DNA of 64,000 nt, taken from contig NZ_BNBZ01000017.1 of assembly GCF_014656215.1 (NCBI RefSeq), positions 62,001 to 126,000 on the forward strand, given 5' to 3'. Position numbers and translations under genes: made by a program. The DNA comes from Streptomyces zaomyceticus. GTDB lineage: Bacteria; Actinomycetota; Actinomycetes; Streptomycetales; Streptomycetaceae. The notes under the pieces are model-generated. The model saw nothing but the letters and a program-made list of their open reading frames with translations. It was not told the DNA's origin and ran no database searches. Positions 25,288-32,965 of the stretch are shown here, piece by piece. Every line of letters starts with the position of its first letter. Within the stretch, counting starts at the first letter, position 1.

Positions 25288-25430
25288 TTGATCCCCCTCA
25301 TGAGACCGCTGACTTCGGCTCCGGAGGAATCGGATCCTCGGAGCAGATCCGTGAAGCGACGGGGCTCATCGCGCATCTGCTGTGACCTGCCCTTTCTTTC
25401 GTTGTCAGTGGTGGTCGCTAGATTTCGGTC

Positions 25431-26732
25431 ATGACTGCGGCGGAGATGGCGGTGGGTGTCAGGTACGGCCGGTGGACCTATCGGATGCGTGTGTCGTCCA
25501 CGGCGTGTGCCGCTCTGGAAGCGGAGTGGGCGCGGTGCCGCTGGATCTGGAACGAGGCCGTGGCCAAGTCGCAGGCCGTACACGCGCGCAACAGGAGCAC
25601 GGGGGACAAGGCGACGTGTGGTCCGGCTCAGCTGGACAGGATGCTGAGTCAGGCCCGGGCTGCGAACGCTTGGCTGCGCGAGGGCTCTTCGGTGCCGCAA
25701 CAGCAGGTGCTCCGCGACTTCGGAAGGTCCCGGTCCAAGGCACTGAAGGACGCCAGAGACCGCCTGCCGCAACAGCAACGAGCGGGCATGCCGAGGTACA
25801 AGAAGAAGGGACAGGTGGATCCGAGCCTGAATTACACCCGGCGCGGCTTTCGCCTCAAGGACGGTCGTCTGCATCTGGCGGGCGGAATCGTGCTGACGGT
25901 CGTGTGGTCGCGGGAGCTGCCCGCACCTCCTTCGAGCGTGCGTGTGTTCCGGGACAGCCTCGACCACTGGTACTGCTCGTTCGTCACAGCCGCCACCACC
26001 GAAGCCCTGCCCCTCACCGGTGCGGTGATCGGCATCGATTGGGGCGTGCGGGAGACCGCGACCACGACATCCGACGCGCACGACCTGCCTCATGCCCAGC
26101 ACGGCCGGAAAGCCGCTGCCAAGGTGGCGCACTACCAGCGGATGATGGCCCGTCGTCGGACACCTCGCGGCGAGGCTCAGACACGGGGGTACCGAGACGC
26201 CCGGCGTCAGGCCGCGAAGATTCATCGCAAGGTGGTCCGACAGCGCGAGGACACCGCCCGCAAGTGGGCCAAGCGCGTGGTCCGCGACCATGACGCCCTT
26301 GCTGTCGAGGACTTCCGCCCGAAGTTCCTCGCCAAGTCCACGATGGCGCGCAAGGCGGCAGACGCCGCCATCGGCGCCACCAAGCGAGCCCTTGTCGAGA
26401 TGGGCCGCAAACACGGCCGCGCCGTGTATCTGGTCCACCCCGCGCACACCACCATGGACTGTGCGCAGTGCGGTGCGAGAACCAAGCACGCACTACCTCT
26501 TTCAGAACGAACCTACGCGTGTACCGCGTGCGGTGCTGTGTCCTCCCGGGACAGAAACTCCGCCCGCGTGATGCTCGTCCGGGCTGGTCTCAACCCGGCT
26601 GGTGCTGATCGTGCAAGTGCTGCAGGACCGCCGGTCCGCAGCCGACGTGAGCCAAAAAGCCCCTCCGTGACGGAGTCGTCCGTCACGGAGGGGCGGGGTC
26701 AATTGAACCCTTTCTTCACATGGTCGAGGTAG
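25431..26732 (+). mobile_element. tnpB: TnpB-type RNA-guided nuclease of an IS200/IS605- or IS607-like element
   Basis: A 433-codon frame with intact TnpB features: Arg-rich N-terminal domain, RuvC-I Asp203 in GIDWG, RuvC-II Glu293 in VEDF, zinc finger Cys344/347 and Cys364/367, and RuvC-III Asp374 in RDRNSA. No TnpA or serine recombinase gene is nearby, so mobility would need help in trans. The last 25-30 codons run into a hairpin and antisense to the cytochrome gene, suggesting that the native stop was lost at the right boundary; element ends were not found. It lies on the opposite strand within a minus-strand gene cluster. The guide RNA of TnpB is normally made from the 3' end of this gene plus flank. 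Confidence 0.85.
26659..26694 (-). terminator. Intrinsic terminator of the cytochrome/pfl transcript
   Basis: A perfect 16-bp stem, GCCCCTCCGTGACGGA / TCCGTCACGGAGGGGC, loop GTCG. On the minus strand it starts 5 bp after the cytochrome stop and is followed by GCTTTTTGG, a U-run. It lies inside the 3' extension of the tnpB reading frame. Confidence 0.88.
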
Positions 26733-27850
26733 GCGCTTCCGCGCAGGACGCGCTTGCAGCGGGGGCAGTACTCGGCCCACTGGTCGAAGCCGAGGTCGAG
26801 GTCGCGCATGGTGCCCCGGAGGTTCTCCACGTACGGGGCGGTGTCGATGGGCTCGTGGCAGCGGCGGCAGGTGAGCACCTCCTCGTCCTTGCGGCGGGAG
26901 GTGTACTTGAAGAGCTGCATGCCGACGGCGGCGGGCCGCTGGACGATGTGGAAGAACTTCCCGAAGGGGATGTAGATGAGGGTGAAGACGACCGACACCA
27001 TGTGGAGGATCGCGAGGAACTCGTAGCCTCCGCCGTGCAGGAAGATCGACGAGAAGGTGAGCAGCAGCCCGGTCACGGAGATGACGATGAGGGCGAGCAG
27101 CGGCACCAGGTCGTAGGCGAAGCGCTGGCCGGTGATGGCGCCGCGGTCCTTCATCCGGCGCCAGAGGAAGTAGCCCGCGCCGGGGATGACCAGGACGGCG
27201 GCGATGTCGAGGCCGTGGAACATGAGCCAGCCGAGGACGCTGAGGGCGTCGAAGCCGAGGACCTTGAGGCCCCAGATCCGCATCTCGTAGCCGGGGCCCG
27301 AGCCGGTGGAGGAGGTGAAGGTGAACCAGCCCCAGGTCAGCGGGAAGGTGATCGCCGCTGCCAGCAGACAGCCCCAGAAGATGAGCTGGTGGGCGGCCCA
27401 GCGGGCGTGTGAGCGGGCGCCGAGGAACTTCTGGAAGCCGAGGTAGGTGGCGATCATCTTCGGCAGCGCGGTGGGCGCCTTGCGGAAGTTCGCGACGGAG
27501 AAGAAGGAGCCCCAGCCCTTGTGGAAGAGGCGGCGGGCTCCGGGGGCGGAGATCCAGACGGTGTAGCGGTAGGCGACGCCGAAGGCGAGGAAGACCGTGG
27601 CGACGGCGTAGGGCAGCAGTGCCGAGTCGAAGTCGCGGAGCAGACGGCTGCCGAAGACGATCGCGAGGATGAGCAGCACGGAGACGACGGTGCCCGCGAG
27701 GGTGGCGCGGCGGCGTACGGCGGCCGGGGTCTGGGGCGGGGGGCCGGCGGCGGCCGGTTCTCCCGGGGCGGTGCCGCCGGGTGCGGGGGCGCCGGGGGTG
27801 GGGTCGCCCGGTGGAGGTGTCGGATCGGCTGTCTGCGGTGGCTCGGTCAC
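26699..27850 (-). CDS. NarI-like membrane cytochrome b with C-terminal CxxC pairs
   Basis: About 383 residues. A Pro/Gly-rich start is followed by 5-6 membrane helices. Helix-borne histidines (AAHQLIFWG, LMFHGLDIAAV, ILHMVSVVF) and the loop IYIPFGKFFHIVQRP are the pattern of NarI/HdrE-type heme b quinol dehydrogenases. The cytoplasmic C-terminus holds CRRCHEP and CPRCKR, possibly a zinc or iron site. It would pass quinol electrons to the Fe-S and Mo subunits encoded beyond the tnpB insertion. The start is uncertain: GTG 27850 and GTG 27871 both lack a clear ribosome-binding site. An intrinsic terminator follows. Confidence 0.8.
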   Translation of the reverse strand: MTEPPQTADPTPPPGDPTPGAPAPGGTAPGEPAAAGPPPQTPAAVRRRATLAGTVVSVLLILAIVFGSRLLRDFDSALLPYAVATVFLAFGVAYRYTVWISAPGARRLFHKGWGSFFSVANFRKAPTALPKMIATYLGFQKFLGARSHARWAAHQLIFWGCLLAAAITFPLTWGWFTFTSSTGSGPGYEMRIWGLKVLGFDALSVLGWLMFHGLDIAAVLVIPGAGYFLWRRMKDRGAITGQRFAYDLVPLLALIVISVTGLLLTFSSIFLHGGGYEFLAILHMVSVVFTLIYIPFGKFFHIVQRPAAVGMQLFKYTSRRKDEEVLTCRRCHEPIDTAPYVENLRGTMRDLDLGFDQWAEYCPRCKRVLRGSAYLDHVKKGFN

Positions 27851-27949
27851 GCGGCCACGGTAAGGCCGCACGGGGGGTTTTGCCCTGTTTTGACAGTTCT
27901 TGGGGTGAGGGCGTCGCCCGGACGGGTTCGGGTGGTGCTCCGGGCCTCC

Positions 27950-28804
27950 TCAGACCGCGTTCAGGCCATGGGCGCGGAAGACCTCGCGGACCTCGGCGAT
28001 CCGCTCGGGTGTCGGGGACGGCGTGTCGTGCAGGGTGAACGGCATGGCGAGTGCCTGCCACTTCGCTTCGCCGAGCTTGTGGAAGGGCAGGATGTCCACG
28101 CGGGAGACGTTGCCGAGACCCCCGGCGAAGGCGGCGACTCCCTCGACGTCGGCCGGGTCGTCGGTGAGGCCCGGGACGAGGACGAAGCGGACGTGGACCT
28201 CCTGGCCGAGGTCGGCGAGACGCCTTGCGAAGTCCAGGGTCGGCCGCAGGGGCCGGCCGGTGACCCTCTTGTACGTGTCCGGGTCCCAGGACTTGATGTC
28301 GAGCAGGACCAGGTCGGTGTCGCGCAGCAGGGCGTCGGTGGCGCGGACGCCCAGGAAGCCCGAGGTGTCGAGGGCTGTGTGCAGGCCGAGCTCGTGCTTC
28401 ATGCGGTGCAGCAGCTCTCCGGTGAAGACGGGCTGGAGGAGCGGTTCGCCGCCGGAGACGGTGGCGCCGCCCCCGGAGGCGGAGATGAAGCGGACGTACT
28501 TGCCCGCCTCGGCGATCACCGAGTCGGCGGAGGTGCGCCTGCCGTTGCGCATCTTCCAGGTGTCAGGGTTGTGGCAGTAGAGACAGGTGAGGGGACAGCC
28601 GGAGAGAAAGGTGACGAAGCGGGTGCCGGGGCCGTCGACGCCGGTGGACAGGTCCCAGGAGTGGACCGAGCCCTCGGAGGGGCGCCGGGTCGCCGCGGCG
28701 GCCGGGGTCGCGGGAGCCGCGGCGCCGGGAGGCGTGGCGGCGTGAGACGTGGCGGCGTGAGACGTGGCGGCGGGGGTCGCGGGCCCGAGGGCGAGGCTTG
28801 TCAT
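27950..28804 (-). CDS. pflA: Pyruvate formate-lyase activating enzyme (radical SAM)
   Basis: 284 residues. The radical-SAM motif CPLTCLYCHNP (CxxxCxxC) binds the [4Fe-4S] cluster; ATVSGGEPLLQP is the SAM-binding GGE motif; LVLLDIKSWDPDTYKRVTG and VHVRFVLVPGLTDD match PflA. It abstracts hydrogen from the PflB glycine to make the radical. The first 45 residues are an Ala/Thr/Pro tail including two copies of ATSHA, encoded by a direct DNA repeat; they precede the usual PflA start at SVHSWDLSTGVDG. It follows pflB by 80 bp in the same orientation. Confidence 0.93.
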   Translation of the reverse strand: MTSLALGPATPAATSHAATSHAATPPGAAAPATPAAAATRRPSEGSVHSWDLSTGVDGPGTRFVTFLSGCPLTCLYCHNPDTWKMRNGRRTSADSVIAEAGKYVRFISASGGGATVSGGEPLLQPVFTGELLHRMKHELGLHTALDTSGFLGVRATDALLRDTDLVLLDIKSWDPDTYKRVTGRPLRPTLDFARRLADLGQEVHVRFVLVPGLTDDPADVEGVAAFAGGLGNVSRVDILPFHKLGEAKWQALAMPFTLHDTPSPTPERIAEVREVFRAHGLNAV

Positions 28805-28884
28805 GGCAGGGCCTCTTTCGATCGTGTCGGGGGCGCCCCGGGGCCGGGGTGAGGGACCGCCGGCCCCGGGGCGCGGTCGGGGGG

Positions 28885-31155
28885 CTACAGCGAGCCGTGG
28901 AAGGTGCGGTTCAGGACGTCGAGCTGCTGCTCGCGGGTGAGCCGGACGAAGTTGACCGCGTATCCGGAGACCCGGATCGTCAGTTGCGGGTAGTTCTCCG
29001 GGTGCTCCATGGCGTCCATGAGCGTGTCGCGGTTGAGGACGTTGACGTTCATGTGGAAGCCGTCGCTGGCCATGTAGCCGTCGAGGACGCCCGCGAGGTT
29101 CTTGATCCGCTCCTCGGGGGTGCGGCCCAGGCCGTCGGGGGTGACGGTGTTGGTCAGCGAGATGCCGTCCTCGGCGTCCTCGTACGGGAGCTTGGCGACC
29201 GACAGGGCCGAGGCCACGTAGCCGTGGGTGTCGCGGCCGTTCATCGGGTTGGCGCCCGGGGCGAAGGGCTCTCCGGCGCGGCGCCCGTCGGGGGTGTTGC
29301 CGGTCTTCTTGCCGTAGACGACGTTGGAGGTGATGGTCAGGACGGACTGGGTGTGTTCGGCGTTCCGGTAGGTGGGGTGCTTGCGCACCTTCCTCATGAA
29401 CTCCTCCACCAGCCAGACCGCGATCTCGTCGGCGCGGTCGTCGTTGTTGCCGTAGGCCGGGAATTCGCCCTCGACGGTGTAGTCGGTGGCGAGTCCGGAC
29501 GCGTCGCGGTGGACGGTGACCCGGGCGTACTTGATCGCGGCCAGCGAGTCGACGGCGACCGACAGTCCGGCGATGCCGAAGGCCATGGTGCGGCGCACGT
29601 CGCGGTCGTGGAGCGCCATCTCGATGCGCTCGTAGGCGTACTTGTCGTGCATGAAGTGGATGACGTTCAGCGAGTGGACGTAGACGTTCGCGAGCCACTC
29701 CATCTGCTCGTCGAACTTCGCCATGACCTCGTCGTGGTCGAGGACGTCCGAGGTGAGGGCGCCGGTGGCGGGGCCGACCTGGACGCCGGACTTCTCGTCC
29801 CGGCCGCCGTTGATCGCGTACAGGAGGGTCTTGGCGAGGTTCACGCGGGCGCCGAAGAACTGCATCTGCTTGCCGACGGGCATCGCCGAGACGCAGCAGG
29901 CGATGGCGGTGTCGTCGCCGAAGCGGGGACGCATCAGCTCGTCCGACTCGTACTGGACGGAGGAGGTGTCGATGGAGACCCTGGCGCAGAACTCCTTGAA
30001 GCCCTGCGGAAGCCGCGGCGACCAGAAGACGGTCATGTTCGGTTCGGGGGCCGGGCCCAGGTTGTAAAGGGTCTGGAGGTAGCGGAAGGAGGTCCGGGTG
30101 ACCAGCGGACGGCCGTCCTCGCCCATGCCGGCGATCGACTCGGTGACCCAGGTCGGGTCGCCGGAGAAGCCCTGGTCGTACTCCGGGGTGCGCAGGAATC
30201 GGACGATGCGGAGCTTGATGATGAAGTCGTCGATCAGCTCCTGGGCCCGCTCCTCGGTGAGGAGTCCGGCCTCGATGTCGCGCTGGAGGTAGACGTCGAG
30301 GAAGGTGGAGGTGCGGCCGAGGGACATCGCGGCGCCGTTCTGCTCCTTCACGGCGGCGAGGTAGGCGAAGTAGAGCCACTGGACGGCCTCGCGGCCGGTG
30401 CGGGCGGGGCCGGAGATGTCGTGTCCGTAGGAGGCCGCCATCGTCTTGAGCTCGCCCAGGGCGCGGATCTGCTCGGCGAGTTCTTCGCGCAGCCTGATCG
30501 TCTCCTCGAGGGAGCGGCCGCCCGAGGGGAGGGTGTTGAGCTCCTCCTTCTCCTCCCGCTTCACCTCGACGAGGCGGTCGACGCCGTAGAGGGCGACACG
30601 GCGGTAGTCGCCGATGATGCGCCCGCGGCCGTAGGCGTCGGGGAGTCCGGTGACGACGCCGGCCTTGCGGGCGGCGCGGATCTCGGGGGTGTACGCGTCG
30701 AAGACACCGGCGTTGTGGGTCTTGCGGTACTCGGTGAAGACCTTCTCCAGCTCGGCCGAGACCGGGTAGCCGTAGGTCTCCAGGGCGCCGGCGACCATGC
30801 GCCAGCCGCCGTACGGCATGATCGCGCGCTTGAGCGGGGCGTCGGTCTGGAGGCCGACGATCAGGTCCTTGTCGCGGTCGATGTAGCCGGGGGCGTGGGC
30901 GGTGATGGTGGAGGGGATGTCGTACGAGACGTCGTGGACGCCCTTGGCGCGCTCCTCGGGGAACCTGTCCGTGATGGCCTTCCACACGGCGGTGGTCCGT
31001 CCGGTGGGTCCGGCGAGGAAGGAGTCGTCACCCTCGTACGGCGTGTAGTTCTGCTGGATGAAGTCGCGGACGTCGACGGCGTCTCGCCAGAGCCCGCCCT
31101 TGAAACCCTTCCAGGCCCGCTCGTTCACCGTTGCCTCAGCAGGGGTAGCAGTCAC
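28885..31155 (-). CDS. pflB: Pyruvate formate-lyase
   Basis: A 756-residue glycyl-radical enzyme that splits pyruvate with CoA into acetyl-CoA and formate without oxygen. The catalytic Cys-Cys pair is in AIACCVSAM (420-421, E. coli 418-419) and the radical glycine in IRVSGYAVNF near the C-terminus. The GTG at 31155 (VTATPAEATVNERAW) gives the family length; a frame from 31248 would add 31 residues encoded by AT-rich, promoter-like DNA. Full-length pfl is uncommon in aerobic Streptomyces, and the radical form is destroyed by oxygen, so expression under low oxygen is expected. Confidence 0.93.
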   Translation of the reverse strand: MTATPAEATVNERAWKGFKGGLWRDAVDVRDFIQQNYTPYEGDDSFLAGPTGRTTAVWKAITDRFPEERAKGVHDVSYDIPSTITAHAPGYIDRDKDLIVGLQTDAPLKRAIMPYGGWRMVAGALETYGYPVSAELEKVFTEYRKTHNAGVFDAYTPEIRAARKAGVVTGLPDAYGRGRIIGDYRRVALYGVDRLVEVKREEKEELNTLPSGGRSLEETIRLREELAEQIRALGELKTMAASYGHDISGPARTGREAVQWLYFAYLAAVKEQNGAAMSLGRTSTFLDVYLQRDIEAGLLTEERAQELIDDFIIKLRIVRFLRTPEYDQGFSGDPTWVTESIAGMGEDGRPLVTRTSFRYLQTLYNLGPAPEPNMTVFWSPRLPQGFKEFCARVSIDTSSVQYESDELMRPRFGDDTAIACCVSAMPVGKQMQFFGARVNLAKTLLYAINGGRDEKSGVQVGPATGALTSDVLDHDEVMAKFDEQMEWLANVYVHSLNVIHFMHDKYAYERIEMALHDRDVRRTMAFGIAGLSVAVDSLAAIKYARVTVHRDASGLATDYTVEGEFPAYGNNDDRADEIAVWLVEEFMRKVRKHPTYRNAEHTQSVLTITSNVVYGKKTGNTPDGRRAGEPFAPGANPMNGRDTHGYVASALSVAKLPYEDAEDGISLTNTVTPDGLGRTPEERIKNLAGVLDGYMASDGFHMNVNVLNRDTLMDAMEHPENYPQLTIRVSGYAVNFVRLTREQQLDVLNRTFHGSL

Positions 31156-31218
31156 TTCCCGCACCGCCTTCTTCGATTCGTTCGATCGCGTCGTTGCCTG
31201 CTTCCATTCCACGCCTTT

Positions 31219-31228
31219 TGATCGATCA
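31219..31228. promoter_or_regulatory. TGATCGATCA palindrome upstream of pflB
   Basis: A perfect 10-bp palindrome within TTTTGATCGATCATTT, in the AT-rich 90 bp upstream of the chosen pflB start. The half-site TTGAT resembles an FNR half-site, but the spacer is 2 rather than 4 bp, so FNR binding is not claimed. Candidate redox operator. Confidence 0.4.
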
Positions 31229-31284
31229 TTTCGGTCGGCAATGGTCACCTTCCGGCGGTCTTAGGTCCCGGTCGCGGCATGCGG

Positions 31285-31309
31285 AAGGCCCCGCCGCGGG
31301 CGGGGCCTT
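31285..31309 (-). terminator. Hairpin terminator after narK
   Basis: An 11-bp perfect stem AAGGCCCCGCC / GGCGGGGCCTT with a 3-base loop, 18 bp past the narK stop on the minus strand. It separates narK from the pflB promoter. Confidence 0.8.
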
Positions 31310-31327
31310 TCGCCGGGGAAGGAGGGC

Positions 31328-32749
31328 TCAGCTGGGCGCCTCGGCGTTCTTGCGGGCGTAGAACCACCAGGTCACGGCCATGCAGCTGACATAGAAGGCG
31401 ACGAAGCCCCACATCGCGCTGGTCACGGCCACCGAGCCGAACAGGGCCGGGATGAAGAAGAAGCCGTAGGCGGCGACGGCCGAGGTGAACCCGGTGACGG
31501 CGCCGGACTCCATTTCCGCCTGCTTCAGCGCCCGGGTGTATTCCGGGCCGCCTTCGTCGAGGCCCGCGAGGTGGGTGCCGCGGAAGATGACCGGGATCTG
31601 ACGGAAGGTGGAGCCGTTGCCGATTCCGGAGAAGAGGAACGCGGCGAGGAAGCAGAGGAAGAAGCCGTGGAACGAGCCGCCGTCACCGCCCGAGGGCAGG
31701 AAGTTGATCACGCCGATGATCGAGACGGCCATGCCCACGAAGGACAGGAGGGTGACCCGGGCGCCGCCCCACTTGTCGGCGATCCAGCCGCCGCCCCAGC
31801 GGGCCAGGGCGCCCACGGCGGGGCCCATCCAGGCGTAGGTGGCGATCGAGTAGTCCGGGAAGGTGGTCTTGATCAGCATCGGCAGGGCGGCGGCGAAGCC
31901 GATGAAGGAGCCGAAGGTGCCGACGTACAGCCAGGTCATCAGCCAGTTGTGCTTGCGCCTGAAGATGATCTTCTGCCGGTGGAAGGGGGTGGCGGCCACC
32001 TTGAGGTCGTTCTGTCCGAACCAGGCGATCGCGGCGAGGACCAGCAGGACCGGGACCCAGAGGAACGCGGCGTTCTGCAGGTATACCGGGGTGCCGTCGG
32101 CCTTGTGCTGGGCCGAGCCGATCGCGATGGTCGACCAGGTGATGACGATCGGGGTCAGCAGCTGGACGACGGAGACGCCGAGGTTGCCGAGACCGCCGTT
32201 GATGCCGGTCGCACTGCCCTTCTTCGCCTTGGGGAAGAAGAAGCCGATGTTGGCGAGGGAGGAGGCGAAGTTCGCGCCGCCGATGCCGCAGAGGGCGGCG
32301 ATGGCGACCATCACGCCGTACGGGGTCGTCGGGTCCTGGATGGCAATGCCGAGCCAGATCAGCGGCACGATCAGCACGACCGTCGACAGGGCCGTGAAGC
32401 GGCGCTGGCCGACCATCGGGCCGAGGAAGGTGTAGAGGATCCGGGCCGTGCCGCCGGTCAGACCGGGGATGGCGGTCAGCCAGAACAGCTGCGAGGTGGA
32501 GAAGCCGAAGCCGACGTCTTTCAGATTGGTCGCGGTGACCGACCACACCTGCCAGACGACGAAGGCCACGAGCAGCGCCGGCACGGCGATCCACAGATTG
32601 CGGGCGGCGACCTTCCCGCCGATCGACTTCCAGAAGAGCTCGTTCTCCGGCTCCCAGTCGGTGATCGGCCTGCCGGGGCGGTACTGCTCCGTGTCGTACG
32701 AGGCGGCGGGCCCGCCCGTCCTTCTGCTGTCCTGGACTACGGAACTCAT
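31328..32749 (-). CDS. narK: NarK-type nitrate/nitrite transporter
   Basis: A 473-residue MFS protein with about 12 helices. Nitrate signatures are present: GIGGANFASSLANIGFFFPK then GSATGINGGLGNLGVSVVQL, and GIGNGSTFRQIP in the second half. It imports nitrate and/or exchanges it for nitrite. The ATG at 32749 (MSSVVQDSRR) has GGGAAG 5 bases upstream; a longer frame overlaps repeat DNA. It is flanked by nirBD upstream and pflB downstream, all on the minus strand, with a hairpin after it. Confidence 0.93.
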   Translation of the reverse strand: MSSVVQDSRRTGGPAASYDTEQYRPGRPITDWEPENELFWKSIGGKVAARNLWIAVPALLVAFVVWQVWSVTATNLKDVGFGFSTSQLFWLTAIPGLTGGTARILYTFLGPMVGQRRFTALSTVVLIVPLIWLGIAIQDPTTPYGVMVAIAALCGIGGANFASSLANIGFFFPKAKKGSATGINGGLGNLGVSVVQLLTPIVITWSTIAIGSAQHKADGTPVYLQNAAFLWVPVLLVLAAIAWFGQNDLKVAATPFHRQKIIFRRKHNWLMTWLYVGTFGSFIGFAAALPMLIKTTFPDYSIATYAWMGPAVGALARWGGGWIADKWGGARVTLLSFVGMAVSIIGVINFLPSGGDGGSFHGFFLCFLAAFLFSGIGNGSTFRQIPVIFRGTHLAGLDEGGPEYTRALKQAEMESGAVTGFTSAVAAYGFFFIPALFGSVAVTSAMWGFVAFYVSCMAVTWWFYARKNAEAPS

Positions 32750-32851
32750 GGCGCTTCCCTGACTTCCCTGTTCGGGGCTGACCTTCGAGGCTTTCCTTGC
32801 TCCTCCAGGCTGCGCCGCGGGGTGGGGGGTGGGTGAGTGCCGATGGTCGTC

Positions 32852-32961
32852 GGACGGGCGGGCCAAGGTCGTTCCCTCGGGCGGGCCTTGGTCGGGACCT
32901 AGGGCGGGCCTTGGTCGGGCCGGGGGACGGGCCTTCGTCGGGCCCTCGGACGGGCCTAGGT
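32852..32961. repeat. Degenerate GGGCGGGCCTTGGTCGGG repeats between nirBD and narK
   Basis: Four to five units of about 22-27 bp, two of them identical over GGGCGGGCCTTGGTCGGG, the others ACGGGCCTTCGTCGGG and ACGGGCCTAGGTCCC. They fill half of the 216-bp nirBD-narK gap. No known operator is recognised. Confidence 0.65.
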
Positions 32962-32965
32962 CCCT

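Noticed and set aside
31219..31228. FNR box upstream of pflB
   Set aside because: Half-site TTGAT is present but the spacer is 2 bp where FNR needs 4.
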